Assembly (NCBI GenBank): GCA_018066075.1
Contig: JAGHSB010000018.1
Coordinates: 1-42,046 of the forward strand
Origin: Candidatus Treponema scatequi
Lineage (GTDB): Bacteria > Spirochaetota > Spirochaetia > Treponematales > Treponemataceae
Reading direction: 5' to 3'
DNA: 42,046 nt
This document shows, one piece after another, positions 17,678 through 26,473 of this stretch; positions within the stretch are counted from its first letter, which is position 1; each line of letters begins with the position of its first letter. The notes under the pieces were generated by a model. It made no database searches. It worked only from the letters and a program-made list of their open reading frames with translations, and was not told the origin of the DNA. A program made the translations under genes and the position numbers.

Positions 17678-17688
17678 TATAATATAAC
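17678..17688 (+). promoter_or_regulatory. Probable -10 region of the HAD phosphatase gene
   Basis: Overlapping boxes TATAAT (17678-17683) and TATAAC (17683-17688). The second ends 6 bases before ATG 17695 and there is no Shine-Dalgarno, again suggesting a leaderless or nearly leaderless mRNA. No good -35 is visible, so confidence is moderate. Confidence 0.4.
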
Positions 17689-17694
17689 CAGCGT

Positions 17695-18531
17695 ATGACA
17701 AAACTTCCATCTGAAAAACTTAATCCAGTTTTAATCGCGCTCGACCTTGATGATACTCTTCTCACAAAAGATTTAACAATCGGTCCAAAGACTGTCAAAG
17801 CTCTTCAGAATTGTGCTTCTCGTGGAATTTATATCGTGCCGTGTTCTGGACGCGCAGAAAATGGTATTCTGCCGTTTGTACGTGTTTTGAATATCGCCGG
17901 AACTCAGGCCGGAAGATTTATCATTGCAATGAATGGTTCTACAATTTTTGACCTTCATAAAAGAGAAACAATATATTCAAGAAAAGTAAATGCTGATGTT
18001 CTGACTTTCGCTTACGAAGAAGCAATCAAGAGAGGCTTTGCATGTCAGGTTTACAATTCAGATACAACTTTTGCAAATGTCGACAACGAGTTTTCAAGAA
18101 TGGATGCAAAACTCTGTCACTTAAATCTCAAAGTTGTCGATGACTTTAAATCTTTTTTACAGACTGGCCACACAAAGATGCTCATTCCTGGAAAAGAAAA
18201 TGAAGTTGCAGAATTTCAGAAGTTTCTTTCAAGGGAACTCGGAGACAGGGCTGTCGTATTTACGAGCAAACCTTACTTTCTCGAAATCATGCCGCCGAAT
18301 GTAGGAAAGGGAGAAGCAATCGAATACCTTTGTCAGTATTTGCAAATTCCACTTGAAAAAGCAATGTCATTCGGCGACTCAATGAATGACGAAACTATGA
18401 TCAGAATGTGCGGTTACTCAGTCGGCATGTCAAACGGACTTAAATACATTCAGGACTGCGCAAAATTCGTAACAAGACTCTCAAACAACGAAGACGGAAT
18501 CGGCGATTTCTTGAACGAATTTGTATTTTAG
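17695..18531 (+). CDS. Cof-type HAD-IIB family phosphatase
   Basis: Haloacid dehalogenase-type phosphatase, probably acting on sugar phosphates or related small phosphorylated metabolites in the cytoplasm. The catalytic motif DLDDTL has nucleophile D17 and acid/base D19; motif II is VPCSGR; the Lys of motif III is in a GHTKML/VGKGEAIEYL context; motif IV is SFGDSMNDETMI. A C2B-type cap lies between about residues 90 and 200. Length (278) fits the Cof family. The substrate cannot be told from sequence. The short gap from glycerate kinase (24 bases) contains a -10 box, so it may have its own transcript. Confidence 0.92.
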   Translation: MTKLPSEKLNPVLIALDLDDTLLTKDLTIGPKTVKALQNCASRGIYIVPCSGRAENGILPFVRVLNIAGTQAGRFIIAMNGSTIFDLHKRETIYSRKVNADVLTFAYEEAIKRGFACQVYNSDTTFANVDNEFSRMDAKLCHLNLKVVDDFKSFLQTGHTKMLIPGKENEVAEFQKFLSRELGDRAVVFTSKPYFLEIMPPNVGKGEAIEYLCQYLQIPLEKAMSFGDSMNDETMIRMCGYSVGMSNGLKYIQDCAKFVTRLSNNEDGIGDFLNEFVF

Positions 18532-18594
18532 AGTACGATTTTTTTATTACTTTTTTTCCAATGTATTATACAATTTTAGTATAAGAGGTAATAA

Positions 18595-19944
18595 ATGAAA
18601 AAAATCAATTCATTACTCGCAGGTGCAATGGTACTCAGTGCCGTTATGTGCCTCACAGCATGTAAAGAGAAAGTTGAAATCACAGAATACCCTGGTTACA
18701 AGCTTTTATGGCACGATGAATTTTCAGGCCGTAAACTCGATGAAACAATCTGGAATAAAGAAGTCCGCGAACCAGGCTGGACAAACCACGAAATGCAGGC
18801 TTACACAAAAGACAAAGAAAACATCTATGTCAAAGACGGCAAACTTGTTTTGAATGCAGTTCAGCACAAACTTAAGAGCGGACGCTACTGGTACACATCA
18901 GGAAAAGTTCAGACAGCACACAAAAAAGATTTCAAATATGGAAAGATCTGCGTAAGGGCAAAAGTTCCGGTTGGACAGGGATTGTGGCCTGCAATCTGGA
19001 TGATGCCTACAGATGAAAAATACGGAAACTGGCCATGCTCTGGTGAAATTGACATCATGGAAGTTCTCGGAAGCCAGCCAGAGAAAAACTATGGAACAAT
19101 CCATTACGGTTCTCCACACGGACAGAAACAGGGAACATATCTTCTCAAGGGAACAAACTTTGGTGAAGACTTTCACGAATTCTCAATTGAATGGGAACCA
19201 GGTGAATTCAGATGGTATGTTGACGGACAGTTGTATTACACAGAAAACACATGGTTTGCAACAAGCCGTGGTGGAGAAGATTTTGAATACCCTGCTCCAT
19301 TCAATGAAAACTTCTATCTTCAGATGAACCTTGCTGTCGGTGGTGACTGGCCGGGAAAACCAGATGAAACAACAGACTTTACAAAATCAAGATTCGAAAT
19401 CGATTACGTTCGCGTATATCAGAAAGCAAGCTACAACGAAAATGTTAAAAAACCAGTTGTAGAATTTCCAAAACCAGACAAGAACGGAAACTACATCAAG
19501 AACTCTAACTTCAAAGAAGTTCATCCTCTCGACGGATCTAAAAACTGGACATTCCTTCTTGCTAACGGCGGTGAAGGTAGTGCAGAAATCAAAGACGGAC
19601 AGCTCATCATCTATTCAAAGGCTGCTGGATTTGTTGATTACTCAGTACAGCTCGTTCATCCAAAAGTTGCAAACATCAAAGGGAAGAAATACAGAATTCA
19701 GTTTGATGCAAAAGCAAGCGGCGAAAGAAACATCAAGGTTGCAGTAACTGCACCAGAAGTAAACTGGATCAGATACTTCCCTGATACTGACGTTAGCCTT
19801 ACACCAAACTGGAAAACATACACATTCGAATATGAAATGACAAGAACATCTGACCCTCTCGCTCGCCTCGAGTTCCAGCTCGGAAAGCAGGGTTCAATTG
19901 AAACTGTTTATCTTAAGAATGTAACATTAACGGAGTTAAATTAA
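18595..19944 (+). CDS. Secreted GH16 beta-glucanase (laminarinase-like) lipoprotein with C-terminal CBM-like domain
   Basis: Endo-acting beta-1,3(4)-glucanase family enzyme exposed at the cell envelope. Signal peptide of 22 residues with lipobox CLTAC. GH16 domain about 30-280: FSGRKLDETIWN, QAYTKDKENIYVKDGKLVL, WPAIWMMP and the catalytic motif GEIDIMEVLG with E151 (nucleophile), D153 and E156 (acid/base); the extra Met in E-x-D-x-x-E marks the beta-bulge form found in laminarinases. Residues about 300-449 (IKNSNFKE, RIQFDAKASGERNIKVAV, FEYEMT, LEFQLG) resemble a CBM4/9-type carbohydrate-binding module. An AGAGGT site precedes the ATG. The 3' end overlaps the convergent FMN enzyme gene by 9 bases. 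Mixed-linkage glucan or laminarin is the likely substrate. Confidence 0.93.
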   Translation: MKKINSLLAGAMVLSAVMCLTACKEKVEITEYPGYKLLWHDEFSGRKLDETIWNKEVREPGWTNHEMQAYTKDKENIYVKDGKLVLNAVQHKLKSGRYWYTSGKVQTAHKKDFKYGKICVRAKVPVGQGLWPAIWMMPTDEKYGNWPCSGEIDIMEVLGSQPEKNYGTIHYGSPHGQKQGTYLLKGTNFGEDFHEFSIEWEPGEFRWYVDGQLYYTENTWFATSRGGEDFEYPAPFNENFYLQMNLAVGGDWPGKPDETTDFTKSRFEIDYVRVYQKASYNENVKKPVVEFPKPDKNGNYIKNSNFKEVHPLDGSKNWTFLLANGGEGSAEIKDGQLIIYSKAAGFVDYSVQLVHPKVANIKGKKYRIQFDAKASGERNIKVAVTAPEVNWIRYFPDTDVSLTPNWKTYTFEYEMTRTSDPLARLEFQLGKQGSIETVYLKNVTLTELN

Positions 19945-20826
19945 TTCTTCGATTCCTGCAAATCCGTTATAACAGAAATTTTTTATAAATGGTCGGGCCA
20001 GTAAAATCTGGCTCGCACCATAATATCTTGCAAGTTCAATATCTTCTTTTTTTCTGATTCCACCGTCTACCCAGATTTCCTTACAGTAATCTTTTACAAC
20101 AGGACCGGCTTCTTTAAGAGTAAGTGCTGTGCTTCCTTTTCTTGTATCTACCCTTCCACCGTGATTTGAAAAATAAACAACATCTGGTTTTGATTCTTTT
20201 ACAAGTTCGATGTCTTCACGAGTAAATACTCCTTTCAATACAAAAGGAACATCGAGTCGTTTCATTATTTCTTCAATCTGGAATGCAGATTTTTTTTCGA
20301 GTGAAACTTTATTTCTCATCGTCACAATGTTGTATGCATCGATGTCGATTCCGATGTGACTTGCAACTTCCTGTGACCATGCAATTCTGTTTACGAGATT
20401 TTCATCCGGATATGGTTTTAAAAAGACTGCAGCTTTAATATCTTTTACTTTATCTTTTGAAAGTTCTTTTACTGCTTTGATTCCGTAAAAAAGTTTTGTA
20501 TCAGGAGTTCCGTCGCCGACAGAAAGTTTTACACCTGCCGTATCAACAGCATTGAAAAAATCGTAGTAAAAACTTTCTTCATCTTCCCAGCCGATGTTCT
20601 CTTCAGCGCCAGTAACTGGGGCTAAGCGAAGAAGAGAAATAATTTCATCTTTTGACAGATGCGGAACTTTAAACGCTCCGCCTTCATCATTGTAAAGCTT
20701 TGTCCACGCCGAACAGTTTAAGAGAAAATTTTCGTTGTTGTTGACACCACCCATTCCCGGAAGCTGACCTGTACATCCTTTTCCAAGACATACACTGCAT
20801 CCGTGACAGTGAAATTCATCAGTCAC
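19936..20826 (-). CDS. FMN-dependent alpha-hydroxy-acid dehydrogenase-like enzyme, short paralog with N-terminal CxxCxxCx4C
   Basis: Small member of the lactate/glycolate oxidase family. It has the FMN-binding and catalytic landmarks: KGVF near the middle, VYFSNHGGRVD with the catalytic His and Arg, VDGGIR, and ILLARPF. From the GTG start at 20826 its first residues contain C7, C10, C13 and C18, a CxxCxxCx4C pattern also present in the paralog at 27565-28581 and suggestive of an iron-sulfur cluster. A TTG at 20841 would add five residues. GTG 20826 overlaps the pfkA stop by 8 bases, so it is translationally coupled to glycolysis' key enzyme. It has about 40 residues less than the paralog and is divergent from it. 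Substrate is unknown; lactate or another 2-hydroxy acid is a guess. Confidence 0.78.
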   Translation of the reverse strand: MTDEFHCHGCSVCLGKGCTGQLPGMGGVNNNENFLLNCSAWTKLYNDEGGAFKVPHLSKDEIISLLRLAPVTGAEENIGWEDEESFYYDFFNAVDTAGVKLSVGDGTPDTKLFYGIKAVKELSKDKVKDIKAAVFLKPYPDENLVNRIAWSQEVASHIGIDIDAYNIVTMRNKVSLEKKSAFQIEEIMKRLDVPFVLKGVFTREDIELVKESKPDVVYFSNHGGRVDTRKGSTALTLKEAGPVVKDYCKEIWVDGGIRKKEDIELARYYGASQILLARPFIKNFCYNGFAGIEELI

Positions 20827-21904
20827 CAAAACTAATTCCAATTGCCTTTGCAGCCATTACAAGATTTTCATCTTCGCGAACTTTCTTAACCTGTCCTGCA
20901 ACATCCCCTAAAGGAATCGCAGTAATCGCGTGATTTTGCCAGACTAAAATATTTCCAAACTCTCCGCGTGCAAGATAATCTGCAGCTGCTGCTCCAAACA
21001 TGCTTGCCATATATCTGTCGTATGCATTTGGCGATCCGCCTCTCTGCAAATGACCTAATACTGTAACTCTAGTTTCAAGACCAGTTGCTTCTTCAATTTC
21101 TTTCGCAACTCTTTCGCCAATTGAACATCCCATCTCAGCTCTTACTTTTTTAAGTCCCTTCTTATCAAGTTTTGCTTCTTCTTTGTTGAGAGCACCTTCA
21201 GAGACTACGACGATGGAATAATTTTTACCGTCTTCTTTATTCTGTTTTATTTTCTTTGCAATGTTTTTAATGTCATATGGAATTTCAGGAAGGAGAATCA
21301 CATCAGCTCCGCCTGCGATTCCAGAACAGAGTCCGATCCATCCAACTTTATGTCCCATCACTTCTACGACCATTACACGGCTGTGACTGAAAGCAGTCGT
21401 ATGAATCTTTTCGATTGAATCAGTTGCAATTCCAACTGCTGTCTGAAAACCAAAAGTATAATCTGTGTGAACGATGTCATTGTCGATTGTCTTTGGAAGT
21501 CCGATTACATTCAAACCTGCATCTGACAAAAGACCTGCAGTCGTATTGCTTCCGTTTCCACCAAGAACAACGAGTGCGTCCAAATTCCACTTTTTATAAA
21601 ATTTCTTAATTGAATCAACTGCATTGAGTCCTGTCTTTTCAATTATGTCCTGATTTTTAAAAGGTTTTTCTCGTGTCGAACCTAAAATCGTTCCGCCGCA
21701 AACAAGAAGTGTATCTAAATCTTTCTTTTCTATTTCGATGTTCTGGCCATTTTCAAAACCTTTGTATCCGTTTTGAATGCCTATAAATTTCATTTTATAC
21801 TTGTTCATACCGGCTTCACAAAGGCCGCGAATCGCAGCATTCAAGCCCGGTGCATCTCCGCCGGATGTCAAAATTCCGACTGTTTTTACAACTGAATCGC
21901 TCAT
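20819..21904 (-). CDS. pfkA: 6-phosphofructokinase
   Basis: Phosphorylates fructose 6-phosphate in glycolysis. Family motifs: GILTSGGDAPGLNAAIRG at the N-terminus, catalytic PKTIDND with D141 and D143, VVEVMGHKVGWI, and HLQRGGSPNAYDRYMAS. Donor-specificity residues are mixed: the GGDG loop reads GGNGS (N117, G118), where Gly at the second position favours ATP, while K138 of PKTIDND is typical of pyrophosphate and clade-X enzymes. ATP use is more likely. The Asp that normally binds Mg-ATP is Asn117, which is unusual. The start is taken at ATG 21904 because a TATAAT box ends 6 bases before it; an upstream start at 21922 would fall inside the promoter. The hydroxy-acid enzyme gene follows in overlap. 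Confidence 0.93.
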   Translation of the reverse strand: MSDSVVKTVGILTSGGDAPGLNAAIRGLCEAGMNKYKMKFIGIQNGYKGFENGQNIEIEKKDLDTLLVCGGTILGSTREKPFKNQDIIEKTGLNAVDSIKKFYKKWNLDALVVLGGNGSNTTAGLLSDAGLNVIGLPKTIDNDIVHTDYTFGFQTAVGIATDSIEKIHTTAFSHSRVMVVEVMGHKVGWIGLCSGIAGGADVILLPEIPYDIKNIAKKIKQNKEDGKNYSIVVVSEGALNKEEAKLDKKGLKKVRAEMGCSIGERVAKEIEEATGLETRVTVLGHLQRGGSPNAYDRYMASMFGAAAADYLARGEFGNILVWQNHAITAIPLGDVAGQVKKVREDENLVMAAKAIGISFGD

Positions 21905-21910
21905 TTTTCT

Positions 21911-21939
21911 ATTATAGCACATAAAACCGCTAAACTCAA
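21911..21939 (-). promoter_or_regulatory. pfkA promoter, leaderless type
   Basis: On the minus strand TTGAGT (21934-21939), 17 bases, then TATAAT (21911-21916) with an upstream TGC making it an extended -10. Only six bases separate the -10 from the ATG at 21904, and they contain no ribosome binding site. Confidence 0.65.
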
Positions 21940-22000
21940 TTTTTTAAATACCGATAATAAAAAGACCAAAAAGCAATTTCAAAATACAACGGAGTTTTTG

Positions 22001-24598
22001 ATGAAAAAATATCGCGCAGCACAGATTATCGCAGGACTTGCATTCTTCGTTTTAGCTGCTTTTATTTCATTTAGCTTATTAAATTCTCTTATTACGGGTG
22101 GAACTGGGGCAACCGGTTTTGTCGGGGTGAGCTGTTTTATCGGTGATATCCTCAGAAACTCATATGGAATCTGTTCGATTTTGATTCCAATTTTCTTTTT
22201 CGCAGTTTCAATGATCTGTCTTGTCGCACAGATTACTTTCAAAAAATGCATTTATATCAGTTTTTCTCTGATTCCATTCTTTACAGCTGTTTTGAGCGAG
22301 CGCATCTACAAAAACAGTCCTCACAACATGCTCGGAGCAATCGAAACTGTAAAACTTATTCTCACAATCATTGCCACACTTTTAATCATGGCAATTGAAA
22401 TTCTTTTAAGTGGAATTATCGCAGAAAAGATCATAATAAGAATTGCAAAATCACGCAAAGAAAAAAACGGTGAATCAACTGACTCTTCAGATTCAGACCG
22501 CACAGTTGAATTTGATTCAATGACACCGGACGCACAACAGTATTCTGCAAAAAATGATTCAATTACAGAAAACCTCAAATTCTCTGACGAACCTTCTTTC
22601 TTAGGAAAAAATTACAAGAGAATCCTTGCAGATGATCCGGATAAAACTCAGGCAGACATTCAGTTTGAAAAAGAACTCGACGAATACAGAACACTTCACG
22701 AACAGCAGTCAGCAGAACAGGATGACACGACAAAAGATGTTGATGATTCAGAATACGAATCACTTGAAGACCAGTTTAACGCACTCAATAAAGAAGAAGA
22801 CATCGAAGTAGAAGACTTCAATGAAGAAACAGATGTTGCAGATGATTACCCAAGTACAACAGAAATATACGAAGAATCAGAAGATAATGAAATCGAAGAA
22901 CAAGTTGTCGAAGAACCTGTCTCTGCAAACATCGCAGAACCTGCAGGAGTTGCAGATGTGTTTTCAAAGATGGATGCTGACATCGAAAGAAAACTTTCTG
23001 GCGATGAATCTGATGACGAAAAATCTGAAGATGAATTAATCGAAGATGCAATCGAATCAAGCGAAGAAGATTTTGACATCGAAACAGAAACTCCTTCTGT
23101 CCCTGTTGCAACTAAATCTGTTAAAGAAGCAGAAAGAGAAATCAAAGAAGAAAAGAAATCATCACGAAAGGTTAGAAAAGGACCATACAAAGTTCCGACA
23201 GAAGGACTTCTCGATGAATTTGAAGACCAGGAATACTGGATCATCGACAATAAAACAAACGACGCATCAGCTCAGTTAAAAGAAACTCTCGAAGAATTTA
23301 AAATCGCAGCAGAAGTTACAGGAATCAGAAAAGGTCCAGTAGTAACAATGTTTGAAATTTTACCTGCTCCTGGCGTTAAGCTTTCAAAAATCGTACAGCT
23401 TCAGGACAACATCGCACTTCGCTTAGCTGCAAGTTCTGTTCGTATTGTAGCACCTATTCCAGGAAAGAGAGCCGTTGGTATCGAAGTTCCAAATGAAAAC
23501 CGCGCTATCGTAACGTTCAGAGAATTGATTGAACAGAATCTTCCCGAATATAAAAAGATGGCAGTACCTGTTGTTCTCGGAAAAGACATTCAGGGTGAAG
23601 CGCAGCTTTTAGACATTGCAAAGACTCCTCATCTTTTGATTGCAGGTTCTACTGGTTCCGGAAAATCAGTTTGTGTAAACTCAATCATTCTTTCGATTTT
23701 GTACAAGCGAACACCAGAACAGGTTAAACTTATCCTCGTTGACCCGAAAATCGTTGAATTGAAATTATATAACGACATTCCGCATCTTCTCACACCTGTT
23801 ATCACAGAACCAAAGAAAGCATTGCAGTCACTTCAGTACTGTCTCTGCGAAATGGAAAGAAGATATGCCCTTCTCGACGGACTCGGATGCCGCGATATCG
23901 TAAGCTACAACAAGCGTGTCGAAGAAAGACACATCGCAACAGAAAAACTTCCATACATTGTTGTTATCATCGATGAGTTTGCAGACCTCATGGCAACAAC
24001 AGGAAAAGAACTTGAATCGACAATCGCAAGACTTTGTGCAATGAGCCGTGCTGTCGGAATCCATCTTGTACTTGCAACACAGCGTCCTTCTATCGATGTA
24101 ACTACAGGTCTGATTAAAGCAAACATTCCGACTCGTATTGCATTCATGGTTGCTTCAAAAATGGATAGCCGCATCATCATCGATCAAGTCGGTGCAGAAA
24201 AACTTCTCGGACGCGGTGACATGCTCTATGCAAGTGCAACAGATCCTTTCCCTGTTCGTATTCAGGGAACATATGTCAGTGATGATGAAGTTGAAAATGT
24301 AGTTGAATATGTAAAAGGTTTTGGTGAACCAGAATATATCGACGACGAAATCTTCGTTGAAACAGAAGAAGATGAAATGGCAGAACCTGGTCTCTTCGGT
24401 GGCGGAGAAGATCCGCTCTACAACAAGGCACTCGAAATCGTAATGCAGGCAGGAAAGGCATCTGCATCATATTTGCAGCGTCGCCTCTCGATCGGTTATA
24501 ACAGAGCTGCCCGTTTAGTCGAAGACATGGAAGCCCGAGGAATCGTAGGCCCAGCCAACGGAAGTAAACCGCGAGAGATTATTCATGTTCCAAATTAA
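22001..24598 (+). CDS. ftsK: DNA translocase FtsK/SpoIIIE
   Basis: Hexameric ATPase at the division septum that pumps DNA and aids dimer resolution; 865 residues. The N-terminus has four membrane helices to about residue 150 (AGLAFFVLAAFISFSLL and others). A very acidic linker of about 240 residues (rich in Asp, Glu, Ser) follows. The motor has Walker A GSTGSGKS at 549-556, LILVDPKIVELKLYNDIPHL, Walker B IVVIIDEFADLM and LATQRPSIDVTTGLIKANIP. The C-terminal gamma winged helix (ALEIVMQAGKASASYLQRRL) reads polar DNA motifs. Start ATG 22001 fits the CGGAG site at 21990 better than the TTG just before it. It diverges from pfkA and ends at a bidirectional terminator. Confidence 0.97.
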   Translation: MKKYRAAQIIAGLAFFVLAAFISFSLLNSLITGGTGATGFVGVSCFIGDILRNSYGICSILIPIFFFAVSMICLVAQITFKKCIYISFSLIPFFTAVLSERIYKNSPHNMLGAIETVKLILTIIATLLIMAIEILLSGIIAEKIIIRIAKSRKEKNGESTDSSDSDRTVEFDSMTPDAQQYSAKNDSITENLKFSDEPSFLGKNYKRILADDPDKTQADIQFEKELDEYRTLHEQQSAEQDDTTKDVDDSEYESLEDQFNALNKEEDIEVEDFNEETDVADDYPSTTEIYEESEDNEIEEQVVEEPVSANIAEPAGVADVFSKMDADIERKLSGDESDDEKSEDELIEDAIESSEEDFDIETETPSVPVATKSVKEAEREIKEEKKSSRKVRKGPYKVPTEGLLDEFEDQEYWIIDNKTNDASAQLKETLEEFKIAAEVTGIRKGPVVTMFEILPAPGVKLSKIVQLQDNIALRLAASSVRIVAPIPGKRAVGIEVPNENRAIVTFRELIEQNLPEYKKMAVPVVLGKDIQGEAQLLDIAKTPHLLIAGSTGSGKSVCVNSIILSILYKRTPEQVKLILVDPKIVELKLYNDIPHLLTPVITEPKKALQSLQYCLCEMERRYALLDGLGCRDIVSYNKRVEERHIATEKLPYIVVIIDEFADLMATTGKELESTIARLCAMSRAVGIHLVLATQRPSIDVTTGLIKANIPTRIAFMVASKMDSRIIIDQVGAEKLLGRGDMLYASATDPFPVRIQGTYVSDDEVENVVEYVKGFGEPEYIDDEIFVETEEDEMAEPGLFGGGEDPLYNKALEIVMQAGKASASYLQRRLSIGYNRAARLVEDMEARGIVGPANGSKPREIIHVPN

Positions 24599-24613
24599 AG
24601 AATAGTTTTAGAT

Positions 24614-24659
24614 AAAAAAATCACTTGTAAAGCCCGCGGATATTACAAGTGATTTTTTT
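24614..24659. terminator. Bidirectional terminator between ftsK and the methyltransferase gene
   Basis: A 17-base perfect stem, 24614-24630 with 24643-24659 (core ATCACTTGTAA / TTACAAGTGAT), 12-base loop, flanked by an A-run on the left and a T-run on the right. It therefore works in both directions for these convergent genes. Confidence 0.93.
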
Positions 24660-24675
24660 TTGCAAAAGCAATTAT

Positions 24676-25407
24676 TTATCTTACAACTACTACAAGATTT
24701 TCGCTCGAATCAGTTGCAGGTGTCTTTTTGTAATCTGAATAAAACTCGATATTTTTAAATCCTGCTTCTTTTGCAAAATCAATTATCTCTGATTTTACGA
24801 TTGGATAAACGGAAGTCTTTTCATAAATCGGAAGTTTTTTTCCGTTTCCTGTCTCAAGTGTAGAAGTCAAAAGATAATCTTCGCCGTCTGTAGGTTCAAG
24901 TTTTCTTGAAAGAGTTACACGGATGCTGCTTTTTTCAGGAAGAGTTACTGCCTGTGGCTTTTTATAGAGATTATAATTTGCAAGCTGCAAAACAACCATT
25001 CCGTTTTCAACAAGAAGCTGCTTGCAGTCAAAGAAAAACTTTCTGAGTAAAACTTTATCGTGTATGAAAATCACTCTGTCGTTGAGACATGAAATTACGC
25101 TGTAAAATCCTTTTCCGAGAAAGCGAACCATCTCGATAGTAGACATCTGAAAAAATCTTACAGCCATAAGCTGATTTCTTCTTTTTCGTGTTGCAGAATC
25201 AAGAAGTTCTTTGATTGTTTCAAGCCCGGTAACATCTGTTACATCTTTTGCAAGTTTGTTTTCAAGAACGCCCGTTCCACAGCCTATATTTAAAAATTTT
25301 ACAGGCTTCGAAAATTCTTCTACAAGCGAATTGTAAAAATCAAACTGTTCCTGTGTAACAGGATAAAGCTCATCATAGTACTCAACCAAATTGTGAATTG
25401 ATTCCAT
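24676..25407 (-). CDS. Class I SAM-dependent methyltransferase
   Basis: A 243-residue Rossmann-fold methyltransferase. The SAM-binding motif I is KFLNIGCGTGVLENKLAK at about residues 37-54, followed by an acidic loop VTGLE, then SVISCLNDRVIFI as motif IV. The C-terminal part is beta-rich with KNIEFYSDYKKTPA before a terminal SENLVVVVR, as in small-molecule methyltransferases. The methyl acceptor cannot be read from sequence. An AAAGGT site precedes ATG 25407. The gene lies 22 bases after the FGE-like lipoprotein gene, on the same strand, and probably shares its transcript; it ends at the bidirectional terminator. Confidence 0.85.
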   Translation of the reverse strand: MESIHNLVEYYDELYPVTQEQFDFYNSLVEEFSKPVKFLNIGCGTGVLENKLAKDVTDVTGLETIKELLDSATRKRRNQLMAVRFFQMSTIEMVRFLGKGFYSVISCLNDRVIFIHDKVLLRKFFFDCKQLLVENGMVVLQLANYNLYKKPQAVTLPEKSSIRVTLSRKLEPTDGEDYLLTSTLETGNGKKLPIYEKTSVYPIVKSEIIDFAKEAGFKNIEFYSDYKKTPATDSSENLVVVVR

Positions 25408-25429
25408 TTTTTTTACCTTTCTTATATTT

Positions 25430-26347
25430 TTACTTTGCTTTTCGCACTACACGAAAACCTGTATTGTAAAATCTTAAATAATCCGTTCCGCCTAATTTTT
25501 CATATGTACCGCACGGAAACTCAGCACCGGCAGAAACTTCAACAAAAGAACCGCCTTTCAAATATCTATAGCTGCCTTCTTCTGGACCTGTGTAATCAAC
25601 ATAATTTATATTTTCAAATTCATCCTGCCAGAGATAATCCCAGCACCATTCGACAACATTACCTGTCATATCATAAATGCCAAGCCCATTTGGTTTTTTG
25701 AGCCCTGCCTGATGAGTCATATCTTTTGAATTAAAAAGATACCAGGCAACTTCATCAATGTCATCGCTTCCACTGTATTTGTAAATTCTTTTTTCTTTTT
25801 TTCCGCCGGCTGCCGCCCAAACCCATTCTGCGTGAGTCGGAAGTCTGTATCCGTTTTTTGAAAAGTCTGCAGTTACAGATGCCTTTTTGATTGCAGCATC
25901 TTTTGAATAGCGCTGGATTCCTTCGATTTTATAAACTGGTTCGAGGCCTTCTTTTTCACTGAGCCTGTTGCAGAACACAACAGCATCATACCATGTAACT
26001 CTTTCTACCGGACGAAGCTCCTGATTTTCATCTGCATAAGCATCCTGACAGAAATATGAAGGCTCCGGATTACAATCCAAATCCGGTTCCATTATCGATT
26101 TATAGAGTCCCTGTGTGATTTCAAATTTGGAAATGAAAAAGTCGCTCACAGACATTGAAAAGTCAGGAGAATGTTCGTCCATGATGTCTTTTTGTGCGAT
26201 TTTGATATCAGAGATACGGTTAATCTGGGCAGCAGAGAAAGTTCCACCCTTAACCTTAATCATTTCGATGTTCTTTTTGCAGCCAGTTACAGACAAAGCC
26301 AGTACAGCAGCGCCCAATGCCACAAAAAACCTGCGACATACTTTCAT
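25430..26347 (-). CDS. Formylglycine-generating-enzyme (SUMF1) domain lipoprotein
   Basis: A 305-residue lipoprotein: signal MKVCRRFFVALGAAVLALSV with lipobox SVTGC. The rest is an FGE-sulfatase domain: MSVSDFFISKFEITQGLYKS, VERVTWYDAVVFCNRLSEKE, GYRLPTHAEWVWAA, NGLGIYDMTGNVVEWCWDY, LKGGSFVE, and a terminal TGFRVVRKAK. True FGE oxidises a sulfatase Cys using two active-site cysteines; most bacterial SUMF1-domain lipoproteins, abundant in treponemes, lack a sulfatase partner and probably bind ligands. No sulfatase gene is near. A GAGGAA site precedes the ATG. It diverges from era and leads into the methyltransferase gene. Confidence 0.9.
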   Translation of the reverse strand: MKVCRRFFVALGAAVLALSVTGCKKNIEMIKVKGGTFSAAQINRISDIKIAQKDIMDEHSPDFSMSVSDFFISKFEITQGLYKSIMEPDLDCNPEPSYFCQDAYADENQELRPVERVTWYDAVVFCNRLSEKEGLEPVYKIEGIQRYSKDAAIKKASVTADFSKNGYRLPTHAEWVWAAAGGKKEKRIYKYSGSDDIDEVAWYLFNSKDMTHQAGLKKPNGLGIYDMTGNVVEWCWDYLWQDEFENINYVDYTGPEEGSYRYLKGGSFVEVSAGAEFPCGTYEKLGGTDYLRFYNTGFRVVRKAK

Positions 26348-26439
26348 TAAATTCCTCAGTTTATGTAATATGATTGTTTTTTAAATGATCGCGGAAAAGA
26401 AAATTCCACTAACAAAATTATAAACCTCACAAATGGACT

Positions 26440-26467
26440 TTGTCAAAAATTATTTTTCTTATATAAT
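26440..26467 (+). promoter_or_regulatory. era promoter, leaderless type
   Basis: TTGTCA (26440-26445), 16 bases, TATAAT (26462-26467). The ATG at 26474 begins after six bases with no Shine-Dalgarno. An AAATTCCAC motif lies 30 bases upstream (26402-26409). Confidence 0.7.
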
Positions 26468-26473
26468 GCATTT

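Noticed and set aside
22821-23279. Open frames rich in Lys, Gln and Ser overlapping the ftsK linker on both strands
   Set aside because: They arise from the GAA/GAT-rich acidic linker codons of ftsK; no start signals and atypical composition.
23046-23279. Possible repeat array from GAA-rich sequence in ftsK
   Set aside because: It is low-complexity coding sequence, not a spaced repeat, so not a CRISPR array.
25430-26347. A real formylglycine-generating system (FGE plus sulfatase)
   Set aside because: No sulfatase gene is nearby, and SUMF1-domain lipoproteins are common without one; annotated only by domain.
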